NCBI GenBank assembly: GCA_015272215.1
Contig: JACYMD010000095.1
Span: 26,905-90,904, forward strand
Source of the DNA: Rivularia sp. T60_A2020_040
GTDB lineage: Bacteria; Cyanobacteriota; Cyanobacteriia; Cyanobacteriales; Nostocaceae
Direction of reading: 5' to 3'
DNA length: 64,000 bases
Part shown: in pieces, positions 1 to 7,825 of the stretch
Layout of the letters: each line of letters opens with the position of its first letter
Numbering within the stretch: position 1 is the first letter of the stretch
Program-made: the position numbers and the translations under genes
The notes under the pieces: generated by a model
The model's database searches: none
What the model was told of the DNA's origin: nothing
The model's input: only the letters and a program-made list of their open reading frames with translations

Positions 1-112
1 AATAGCCAAGATTAGTAATATTGAAAGTACTGTAAATTATCAATTAGACAAAGAATATACATTACGCTTAATTATAGCAGTTGCTAAAAAGGCAATGAAG
101 GAGAGAAAATAA
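1..112 (+). CDS. 3' end of an upstream gene, probably a III-D CRISPR effector subunit (partial)
   Basis: An open frame enters from the left edge and ends at the TAA at 110-112, giving the last 36 residues of a protein (ending KKAMKERK). The stop overlaps the ATG of the next gene by one base (TAATG), so the two are translationally coupled and belong to one operon. A GGAGAG just upstream can serve as ribosome binding site for the next gene. The visible tail is helical and basic and has no motif of its own. In known III-Dv operons the gene before the double Cas7 is a Cas7-Cas5-Cas11 fusion; that identity is inferred from gene order only. Confidence 0.55.
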   Translation, partial: IAKISNIESTVNYQLDKEYTLRLIIAVAKKAMKERK

Positions 113-1536
113 TGAGTAATGATTGTCTAAATAAACGCCTCACAAATCGCAATCAACGTCATATTATCGAACGCATCATAATCAAGGGAAATCTATTACT
201 AGATACTCCTACTTGTTTCGGAAGTGGTGATAATGATGGTGATACAGATTTAGAGATTCTACGAGATAGTATTGAAGATAAAGCTTTATTAATGGGTTCT
301 TCTATTGCTGGCGCTTTAAGGAATTATTTACGAGAATATCAAAATGGTTACGGTACTGTAGATAATTCTATTTTATTTGGTGGACAGCGTAGCGATGATG
401 ATGGAGAACAAAGTCCTTTGATTATCAATGATGCTTTAAGTAGCGAAACAATTAAAATAGAATTGCGTGATGGAGTTAAAATCAACAGTATTACTAGAAC
501 CGCAGATGATGGGGCAAAATATGATTTAGAATTTATTGAAGCAGGAATACAATTCAATCTTTGTTTTGAATTATTGATAGACAAAAACAGTGATAAGGAG
601 CGATTAATTAGAGAATTAGCAATTAGTTTGCAAGGATTAGAAGCAGGTAAAATACGTTTAGGCATTAAAAAACATCGCGGATTTGGTCGCACTCATGTGC
701 AAAAATGGCAAGTATGGCAATTTGATTTACAAGATTACGAACAACGTATAAAATGGCTAAATTTTCCCCATTGGGAAACAAATTTATTAGATAATTATCC
801 AACTCATGATAATATTGCTAAAGCTTTAGGTGTAACTTTTTTAGAGGAAGATAAAAGACAGCACCTAACCATTACAGCAGAATTTACCCTTGCAAGTCCC
901 TTATTAATTCGTTCTGGACAAGCATCTACCGATAAAGCACCTGATGTTGTACACCTCAAATCTCGACGCAATGGTGATTTAAAATCAATATTATCTGGTA
1001 CTAGTTTAACAGGTGTATTGCGACATCGTGCGGAAAGAATAATCAACACGATTCAAAAAAATACAAATATCATTAACGATATATTTGGCTTTGTGGATGA
1101 AAAAACCAAAAAAGCAAAAGCCAGTCGTTTAATTGTCGATGAAGTTGAAATTAATCACACCACAGATTTAATACAAAATCGAATTGCAATTGATAGATTT
1201 ACTGGTGGTGCTTTACATGGAGCATTATTCGATGAACAACCGATTTTTGGCAATGATAAAACAAATCTGGAAATCAAATTAATATTACGTCAACCAAAGG
1301 ATGCAGAAATAGGATTACTACTGTTATTACTCAAAGATTTATGGACTGGTGATTTAAATGTTGGAGGAACAAGTAGTATCGGAAGAGGGAGATTACAAGG
1401 GAGAAATGTAACTATTAAATATCGTGATAAAAATTGGGAAATCTCACAAAAGCTAAACGATAAATCTTTAACAATAGACAATCCTGAAGATTTAGAAAAA
1501 TTTATTACAGCATTACATCAAGAGGTGACACATTGA
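112..1536 (+). CDS. cas7: Type III-D CRISPR RAMP protein with two Cas7 domains (Cas7-2x type)
   Basis: This 474-residue protein carries two copies of the Cas7/Csm3-like RAMP fold. Copy 1 has the helix motif LLMGSSIAGALR near residues 60-71 and a glycine-rich loop (HRGFGR) near 188-193. Copy 2 has ILSGTSLTGVLR near 293-304 and GGTSSIGRGR near 418-427. In this family the domains form backbone subunits that hold crRNA, and a conserved aspartate between the first strand and the GSS-like motif cuts target RNA; candidates here are Asp residues near 45-52 (copy 1) and in STDKAPD (copy 2). A Cas7-Cas7 fusion followed by Csx19 matches III-D operons. It overlaps both neighbours by 1-4 bases. RAMP identity is firm; the exact subtype role is inferred from length and gene order. 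Confidence 0.85.
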   Translation: MSNDCLNKRLTNRNQRHIIERIIIKGNLLLDTPTCFGSGDNDGDTDLEILRDSIEDKALLMGSSIAGALRNYLREYQNGYGTVDNSILFGGQRSDDDGEQSPLIINDALSSETIKIELRDGVKINSITRTADDGAKYDLEFIEAGIQFNLCFELLIDKNSDKERLIRELAISLQGLEAGKIRLGIKKHRGFGRTHVQKWQVWQFDLQDYEQRIKWLNFPHWETNLLDNYPTHDNIAKALGVTFLEEDKRQHLTITAEFTLASPLLIRSGQASTDKAPDVVHLKSRRNGDLKSILSGTSLTGVLRHRAERIINTIQKNTNIINDIFGFVDEKTKKAKASRLIVDEVEINHTTDLIQNRIAIDRFTGGALHGALFDEQPIFGNDKTNLEIKLILRQPKDAEIGLLLLLLKDLWTGDLNVGGTSSIGRGRLQGRNVTIKYRDKNWEISQKLNDKSLTIDNPEDLEKFITALHQEVTH

Positions 1537-2102
1537 ATAAACCAAAATGCGAAATTATAGAAGTACCAGTAAATTTTCATCTAGAAGAATGGTTAAAAGA
1601 ACAAGCAAGTGAATACAAATTAAAATTTTTATTAGCTCATGCTGAAGATGGAATAATTTGGGGAAAATTCCCAGATGGAAATTTAATTACAGCAGATAGT
1701 GTATTTTCTCAATTTGCTAAATTACGTCCATCAACTTTACAACAATGTCGGATTTTTGGTGAAAGTTCTGAAGTGATGCTGTGGAAAAATCATGATGAAT
1801 TTAAAGCTCGTTTGATTGAAGATGAACATATGGATAAAACAGAATATATTCGCGAATCTCAAATACTTTGGGGTACCCATGCTGATAAACAAGAAATCAA
1901 AGGTTTTACTTTACTTTGGGATGGTAAACAAGGATTAAAACACGCTGTACCTTTTACTGATATTGAAATAGAAAAAGACGGTAAATTAAAAAACCCAGTT
2001 TGCTTACAAGTTAATCATTATATTGATTATGATGATGCTGGTGTTGCACGTATTTATCTTAGTCGTTTAGTGAATCTAACTGCAAAGGAAATTAAATCAT
2101 GA
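1533..2102 (+). CDS. csx19: Csx19-like CRISPR protein (TIGR03984 family)
   Basis: This 189-residue protein resembles the TIGR03984 family, called Csx19 in III-D operons. It has the family's early segment (WGKFPDG near residue 44), the LRP..L/RIFG block around residues 65-75, and a TLLWDG strand in the second half. Csx19 is a small subunit associated with the III-D complex; its biochemical role is poorly defined. The start is TTG, overlapping the previous stop as TTGA. An AGAGGTG ribosome binding site just upstream at the right spacing supports this non-ATG start. It also overlaps the next gene by ATGA. Family assignment is from memory of conserved segments and context, not a profile search. 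Confidence 0.75.
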   Translation: MNKPKCEIIEVPVNFHLEEWLKEQASEYKLKFLLAHAEDGIIWGKFPDGNLITADSVFSQFAKLRPSTLQQCRIFGESSEVMLWKNHDEFKARLIEDEHMDKTEYIRESQILWGTHADKQEIKGFTLLWDGKQGLKHAVPFTDIEIEKDGKLKNPVCLQVNHYIDYDDAGVARIYLSRLVNLTAKEIKS

Positions 2103-4321
2103 ATCCCAGACATATTAAACAAATTACCGATTCAAAGCGTATTGCAAAAGCTCCTTATAATTTTGTCGAATTACCAACTAAAATAGTTGAAGTTAAGCCT
2201 GAATCTTTACCACAACAGAATATTTACTATTCAAAATCAGAAAATAGATATACAGGTAAAATTGAATGTACGCTGACAACTAAATCACCTTTATATATTC
2301 GCTGTGGATTAACTAAACTAGAATTTGAATGCGGTGCAGAATCGAAAGATTTACCCGATTTTTTCTATACTCAACCAGAATTTAAAGATTCTAAACCAGT
2401 TATTCCTGGTAGTAGTTTACGCGGAATGTTACGAAGTTTGATTGAAATTATTAGTTTTAGTAAAATTAACCCTGTTTCAGAAAAAGAAAAGTTTTTCTTC
2501 CGTGCTGTAGCTGCGGATAAAGATGATCCATTAACAAATATATATAAAAAACTGCTAAATAAGAAAAATGTGAAAGCCGGTTATTTGGTTGAAAAAAATA
2601 ATAACTGGTATATTCGTCCAGCTAAAAACATCGAAGATAAACCTTTTATTTCAATTAATGAAAAAGATATTGAAGATAATATTGATGACTTTACCTTTAT
2701 GAGGTCATTAAACTATGCACCTCAATATAAACACAATATCAGTTTTGGTGATTTATATACTAAAAATGGTCGTCGCTGCGCGAAAAGCATAAGTGGTGAC
2801 TGTGCAACATTTGATTATGTAGGAGTATTAGTAACTAGTGGTAATATGCTAGAAAATACTAATTTAGATAATGAACAAGAACGTCAAAAAAAGCTTAATA
2901 CTAAAGAGGGAAGGAAATATCATTATTTGGTTAGAGAACCAGATGCAAATTCAACACTTATTAAAATAAATGAAGACGCGATAAAAAATTATTGTAGTGC
3001 TTTAACTAGTTTCCAAAAGGCTAAATCGCCTTACGAAAATAATCCCTTCGATGAAAAAAATGGCATTTTAAAAAATAAGCGTGTAATTGTAATTTTCTAT
3101 TCACAACTGGAATCGGAAGAAATAACATTATTTGGTCAAAGTCCTAACTTTCGTATTCCATATATTCCAAAAAGTAAACAAACAGCAGCTTCAGCAGTTG
3201 ATTTTATCCCCAAAAATTTACGCGATACATCTGTGATTGATATTGCTGATGCAATATTTGGATTTGTTCGACACAAAGATGATAAAAATACTTCAACAGA
3301 TACTGATGATAGGACTTTAAAATCTTTAGCAGGACGAATTTTTATCGAAAATGCAATTTGTCATAAAACAATTAATGATGATATTTGGTTGACTGGTAAT
3401 TTTGATCAGACAATTACACCCAAGATTCTTTCTAATCCTAAACCAACAACATTTCAACATTATTTAGTTCAAACGAATGCAGAAAAGAAACAACTTAAGC
3501 ACTACGCTAGTGAACCACCACAAGAAAATGAAGTTGGAAAAACTGTAATTCGTGGACATAAATTATATTGGCATAAGGGGAAAAACCCTGATATCGAACA
3601 TCCTGATGGTGACAAGGCTGAAGGAACTCAAATTACTCAAATAAAACCAATCAAAACTGGTGTTTCATTTAAATTCAATATCCATTTTGAAAACCTCAAT
3701 AATATTGAATTAGGTGCAATCTTATGGATATTAAAAATCGCAGCACAACCTAAATATTGTCTTTCGTTAGGTATGGGTAAACCTTTGGGAATGGGTGCTA
3801 TTAAAATTGAGCATGAACTTTTATTAAAGAATCTTCAAAATCGTTATTCTCAATTATTTAGTAATAATCAATGGTTAACGGGAGAAGAAAATCAAAGCGA
3901 TACAAATTCAATATCGACAAGTTGTATTGATGCTTTTGAAAAATATATTGTTGATAATATTCACGAAGATGATTATCCAGAAGAAGGCAAACCTAACAAA
4001 TTAGATGAAATACCTCGGATTCAGATGCTTTTGTTGATGTTATGTTGTGAGAATCTACCATCAGCAAATGATACTCTTTATATGACGATTGAACCTAAAA
4101 ATGAATATAAAGAACGTCCAGTTTTACCTACACCATTTCAAGTTATGGGTGAAGAAGATAATCGTAAATTTCCAACTCCTGTAATATCATCAGATGATTC
4201 TTCCCAAGATTCTCTTGAAAAGCCAAAGTTAAAACGTAATAATAATAGATATTCTCGACCTAATAATTATCAAAATAACCCTAATCCTGCAATGCAAAGA
4301 CCAAAACCACCAAAAAAATGA
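2099..4321 (+). CDS. cas7: Large Cas7-like RAMP protein with insertion (III-D effector subunit)
   Basis: This 740-residue protein has a single divided RAMP fold. The helix motif VIPGSSLRGMLRSLIE lies near residues 101-116 and the glycine-rich loop SLGMGKPLGMGAIKI near 556-570. More than 400 residues lie between them, instead of roughly 150 in a simple Cas7, so it matches the Cas7-with-insertion subunit of III-D complexes. A second IFGF-type segment near residue 385 marks the middle part. The C-terminus (about 700-740) is a low-complexity tail rich in Asn, Pro, Lys and Arg, likely disordered and possibly nucleic-acid binding. The start ATG overlaps the Csx19 stop. It is the last gene of the operon; a hairpin follows 16 bp after the stop. 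No cas6 or cas1/2 follows. Confidence 0.8.
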   Translation: MNPRHIKQITDSKRIAKAPYNFVELPTKIVEVKPESLPQQNIYYSKSENRYTGKIECTLTTKSPLYIRCGLTKLEFECGAESKDLPDFFYTQPEFKDSKPVIPGSSLRGMLRSLIEIISFSKINPVSEKEKFFFRAVAADKDDPLTNIYKKLLNKKNVKAGYLVEKNNNWYIRPAKNIEDKPFISINEKDIEDNIDDFTFMRSLNYAPQYKHNISFGDLYTKNGRRCAKSISGDCATFDYVGVLVTSGNMLENTNLDNEQERQKKLNTKEGRKYHYLVREPDANSTLIKINEDAIKNYCSALTSFQKAKSPYENNPFDEKNGILKNKRVIVIFYSQLESEEITLFGQSPNFRIPYIPKSKQTAASAVDFIPKNLRDTSVIDIADAIFGFVRHKDDKNTSTDTDDRTLKSLAGRIFIENAICHKTINDDIWLTGNFDQTITPKILSNPKPTTFQHYLVQTNAEKKQLKHYASEPPQENEVGKTVIRGHKLYWHKGKNPDIEHPDGDKAEGTQITQIKPIKTGVSFKFNIHFENLNNIELGAILWILKIAAQPKYCLSLGMGKPLGMGAIKIEHELLLKNLQNRYSQLFSNNQWLTGEENQSDTNSISTSCIDAFEKYIVDNIHEDDYPEEGKPNKLDEIPRIQMLLLMLCCENLPSANDTLYMTIEPKNEYKERPVLPTPFQVMGEEDNRKFPTPVISSDDSSQDSLEKPKLKRNNNRYSRPNNYQNNPNPAMQRPKPPKK

Positions 4322-4337
4322 AGATTCCCTTTCGCTG

Positions 4338-4401
4338 AGAAGTCGGGTTTTTAGCAAGTTTATTTGATGTTACGGTAATTTATCTGAAAAATCCGACTTC
4401 T
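4338..4401 (+). repeat. AAGTCGGGTTTTT inverted-repeat hairpin (dispersed family, copy 1)
   Basis: The arm AGAAGTCGGGTTTTTAG at 4338-4354 pairs imperfectly with CTGAAAAATCCGACTTCT ending at 4401, across a loop of about 30 bases. It lies directly after the CRISPR operon and may end transcription. Related hairpins occur at 55236-55300 and 59343-59380. It is followed at 4411-4436 by three units of ATCCCCCC and a T run. Confidence 0.7.
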
Positions 4402-4517
4402 GATGATTGCATCCCCCCATCCCCCCATCCCCCCATTTTTTGATTCCCAATGATTCCCAAAAAACCGCTATCATATAGGCGTTAACTATAATTACCAACA
4501 GACAAGGGAAGGGAGTT

Positions 4518-7433
4518 GTGGAACGCTTTAATTCAAAAGTCTTTGCTCTGGTTTCGTTCGGGAATATAATGCTTTCAACTCTTTTAATGTCTGTTGGGGT
4601 TGCTGGTACTAAACCTGTGACGGCTGAAGCTGATCATTATGTTGTTGCTCAAGCGCTGACTCCACAGCAGGAGTTGGAACGATTGCAGGAGCGTCAGCGG
4701 GTACAGGAGCAGGTACAAGCGGAAGCAAATCGCGCTTTTGGGCAAACTACTTTTTTGTTTAATACGCTACTCGCTACGTTAGTTGTATTAATGATTGGGG
4801 TGATTGTTGCGATATTTTTATTAAGACGTGCGGTTTTTCGGGAAGTGACGAATTTGGTGACGGCTCGTCTCAAGGAATTGGGTGATTTAGAAGCAAGAAT
4901 CGCTAACGCAAATCAAAGGGTAGAGAAACTCATCACAGAAGCGGAAGATGTTGTTGATGAGTTAGATGATGAAGCGAAAATTTTACGGGAAGATATTGGT
5001 GGTAAGCAAGAAGCTTTATCGTTGTTGGTTGCTGATTTATCTTCGTCGAAGCAACAAGCTTTGTCGGAAATTGAATCACAAATTAATGTTTTTAAGCAGG
5101 CTTTGAATGAGTTAGATACGGAATTTACTGGTAAACTGACGGAACTTCAGGTAAATGCACAGCAGCAAGGTAATTCGATTATTCAAAATTTGCAACGGTT
5201 AAGTGCTGAATTCGTACCGCAGATGAAAGGTTTGCAATCGGAGGTGTTGCAACAAAAGGATGATGTGGTAGAAAATCTCAAGCAGTCGCAAGTTGATTTT
5301 ACAAGTCAGTTGAAGCAACTTCAGTCAGCAGCAGAGCAGCAACGGGATTTGATTTTGGTTTCTTTACAAAGTCTTTCTGCGGAGTTTAAACCGAAATTAA
5401 ATGTCTTACAAGCTGATTTACAACAACAGAAGGATTTAGCTGTAGAAAATCTCAAACAGTCGCAAACCGATTTTACAATTGAGTTACAACAACTGCAATC
5501 AGCGACTCAAGCACAGCAACAGCAAAGTTTACATAATTTACAGCAGTTAGAATCAAACTTTGCTCCTCAATTATCGGCGATTCTCACTCACGTACAATCT
5601 CAAAAAGATGCAATTCTCGAAAATTTGCAACTTGCCGAGAATCAATTTAATCAAACGGTTTCTCATTTACATACCGATTTAGAAACTCAAAAAGATACAA
5701 CTATTCAAAAATTTGCCAGTACAGAATCCGATTTTGTTAATCAACTTTCCCAACTTCAACAAGATGCTCAACTTTATCGTGATGCAATTTTAGAGAATTT
5801 ACACAAACTAGAAGCCGATTTTACTCCGCAACTTGATGATATCGAAGCTGAAGCTAGAGAAAAAGCAATGCAGCAGCAAAATATCATGCTGCAAAATCTC
5901 GCACAATTAGGCTCCGAAATCAATACTCAATTGCAGCAAGCTCAAAATTTGATTCAAGAGCAAGTTAATTCAACTCAAAATAACGTAGTTCATCTGGAAA
6001 CTTCCTTAACTGCAGAATTTACAGAATCGCGATCGCAAATTCAAGCGCAAAGACAGCAAACTCTGCAAAGCTTGTCTCAACTTGAAACAGAATTGCGATC
6101 GCAGTTTGCTGTTTTACAATCTGAGGTACAATCTCGTCAGGATTCGGCTTGGCAATTACTCCAAAATCTGGAAACAGAAGTTAACAACAAAATTTCAACT
6201 TCTACCGAAGGTGTTGAATCTCAACAAAATCAAACTTTAGATAGTTTACAAAAAATAGAAAATACTGTAAAAGAACAACTTGCTGCTTTACAATCGGAAA
6301 TTACTGCTCGTAAAGATTCTAGTTTGGAAAAATTAGATAAATTAGAATCTACCTTAAGTGAACAATTACAGTTAGTGCAATCCGATGCAGAAATTGAGAA
6401 ACAGCAAATACTACAAAAGCTATCCGAAATTACACCCAGCGAAATTGCTGCTTCCGCCGTTGGAGAAATCTTGCAAAAGCTAGAGAAAGTAATCGAACCA
6501 ATTGAAAAACTCAAATCCAATCATCCCCAATTATTTGTAAATCTCGATGAATTTGTGACTCGTGGTAACGAGTTATTTACAACCGGGAATTACCAAGCAG
6601 CCATTGACGTTTATAACCAAGCCTTAGAAATCCAACCAGATAACGCTCAACTTTGGTATCAGCAGGGTTTAGCGCTATGGGAATTGAAACAATATGAAGA
6701 CGCGATCGCCATATTTGATAAAGTATTAGAAATTAACCCGAATCATACCGATAGTTGGTACCATCGTGGTTTAGCGTTGATGGAAATCAAGCGTTATGAA
6801 GCTGCAATTACTGCTTTTGGTAAAGTTGTCAAAAAGCAGCCAGATAACGAAAAACTCTGGTTTGTCTTGGGAATGAGTTTGGGAAGAATCAAGCGTTATG
6901 AAGATGCCATATCTGGCTTTGACAGAGCCTTGAAAATTAAACCAGATTATCATCAAGCTTGGGTAGATAGAGGTGTAATATTAGGTAAATTGCAGCGCCA
7001 TGAAGAAGCATTTCAATCTTTTGATAAAGCGGTAGAAGTAGAACCAACTGACGGTGTAGCTTGGATGAATCGGGGTTTAGCTTTGGAAATGTTAGAACGT
7101 TATGAAGATGCAGTTGCTTCTTTTGATAAAGCGATTGAATTTAATCCTACTCCTAAAGCTTGGGATAAACGGGGTTATGTTTTAATTGAATTAGAAAGAG
7201 AGGAAGAAGCATTAATTAACTTTGATAAAGCCTTAGAAATCGATGAAAACTACTCTAGCGCTTATTATAATAAAGCAATTTGTTATTGTTATCAAGGTAA
7301 AGTAAATCAAGCTGTAGAGACTCTACAAACAGCGATTAAATTAAATCCCCAATATAAAGAAGATGCTGTAAATGATCCAGATTTTGAACCAATTGCCAAA
7401 GAAGAGAAATTTAAAGAATTGGTTAATTCTTAA
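4518..7433 (+). CDS. Membrane-anchored coiled-coil protein with C-terminal TPRs
   Basis: This 971-residue protein starts at GTG behind a GGGAAGGGAG ribosome binding site. It has an N-terminal hydrophobic signal-like segment (about 8-30), a strong transmembrane helix (about 78-102), and a long glutamine-rich coiled coil (about 115-660) built from degenerate ~35-residue repeats of the form QQQKD..xENLxxxxxxFxxxLxxLQ. Eight tandem TPRs follow (about 680-960), with the usual W/Y..G..L....Y..A...F..A pattern. TPRs bind partner proteins; the rod would hold them away from the membrane. No enzymatic motif was seen. It precedes the chaperone operon in the same direction after a 392-bp gap, so a joint role with it is only a guess. 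Function unknown. Confidence 0.85.
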   Translation: MERFNSKVFALVSFGNIMLSTLLMSVGVAGTKPVTAEADHYVVAQALTPQQELERLQERQRVQEQVQAEANRAFGQTTFLFNTLLATLVVLMIGVIVAIFLLRRAVFREVTNLVTARLKELGDLEARIANANQRVEKLITEAEDVVDELDDEAKILREDIGGKQEALSLLVADLSSSKQQALSEIESQINVFKQALNELDTEFTGKLTELQVNAQQQGNSIIQNLQRLSAEFVPQMKGLQSEVLQQKDDVVENLKQSQVDFTSQLKQLQSAAEQQRDLILVSLQSLSAEFKPKLNVLQADLQQQKDLAVENLKQSQTDFTIELQQLQSATQAQQQQSLHNLQQLESNFAPQLSAILTHVQSQKDAILENLQLAENQFNQTVSHLHTDLETQKDTTIQKFASTESDFVNQLSQLQQDAQLYRDAILENLHKLEADFTPQLDDIEAEAREKAMQQQNIMLQNLAQLGSEINTQLQQAQNLIQEQVNSTQNNVVHLETSLTAEFTESRSQIQAQRQQTLQSLSQLETELRSQFAVLQSEVQSRQDSAWQLLQNLETEVNNKISTSTEGVESQQNQTLDSLQKIENTVKEQLAALQSEITARKDSSLEKLDKLESTLSEQLQLVQSDAEIEKQQILQKLSEITPSEIAASAVGEILQKLEKVIEPIEKLKSNHPQLFVNLDEFVTRGNELFTTGNYQAAIDVYNQALEIQPDNAQLWYQQGLALWELKQYEDAIAIFDKVLEINPNHTDSWYHRGLALMEIKRYEAAITAFGKVVKKQPDNEKLWFVLGMSLGRIKRYEDAISGFDRALKIKPDYHQAWVDRGVILGKLQRHEEAFQSFDKAVEVEPTDGVAWMNRGLALEMLERYEDAVASFDKAIEFNPTPKAWDKRGYVLIELEREEEALINFDKALEIDENYSSAYYNKAICYCYQGKVNQAVETLQTAIKLNPQYKEDAVNDPDFEPIAKEEKFKELVNS

Positions 7434-7825
7434 TTAGAAGAAAATTCTTGTATACGTAACGCCTAGCTACGTCTCCTACAATGCGAAATCAATAATTAAT
7501 ATCATGTCCGGTTCTTATAATCAAGTTAAATCGGGAACAGTCAACAATTCCCAATTAGCCATTACCAGCCAACAGCGAATAATAAGTAGTCAAGCCTTGA
7601 TTATTTATATTTGATTGGTTTCCAACTAGCTATTTTTACCTAAAAAACCTGCCGGATACACTTTTTCTGCTACTAGTGTTATTACTCAAGTTTAGTTTTG
7701 AATAATTGTATAAAATTAATGTAATTCTTGATGAAGCTAATCCAAATAATCCTTGTATATAAAGAGTTTTAGTTTCAGTAGTTAGAAAAAATTTAAATAA
7801 AATTATACAATACGGGGTAGCAAGT
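7434..7825. other. Intergenic region upstream of the Hsp70 operon
   Basis: This 392-bp AT-rich region has no supported gene. It holds a small palindrome, TACGTA..TACGTC (7453-7475), of the AGACG/ACGTA family also found at 28163. Near the 3' end are AT-rich inverted segments (ATTGTATAAAATT near 7706 against AAAATTATACAAT near 7800) just before the Hsp70 start, which could be regulatory. No CIRCE heat-shock operator (TTAGCACTC-N9-GAGTGCTAA) was seen, so HrcA control is not supported. Confidence 0.5.

Noticed and set aside
4411..4460. Possible start of a CRISPR array (ATCCCCCC units and GATTCCCAAT twice) after the effector genes
   Set aside because: Units are 8-10 bases with no spacers; this is short tandem repeat DNA, not direct repeats of 28-37 bp with unique spacers.
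7434..7825. CIRCE/HrcA operator upstream of the Hsp70 gene
   Set aside because: No TTAGCACTC-N9-GAGTGCTAA pattern was found in the gap.
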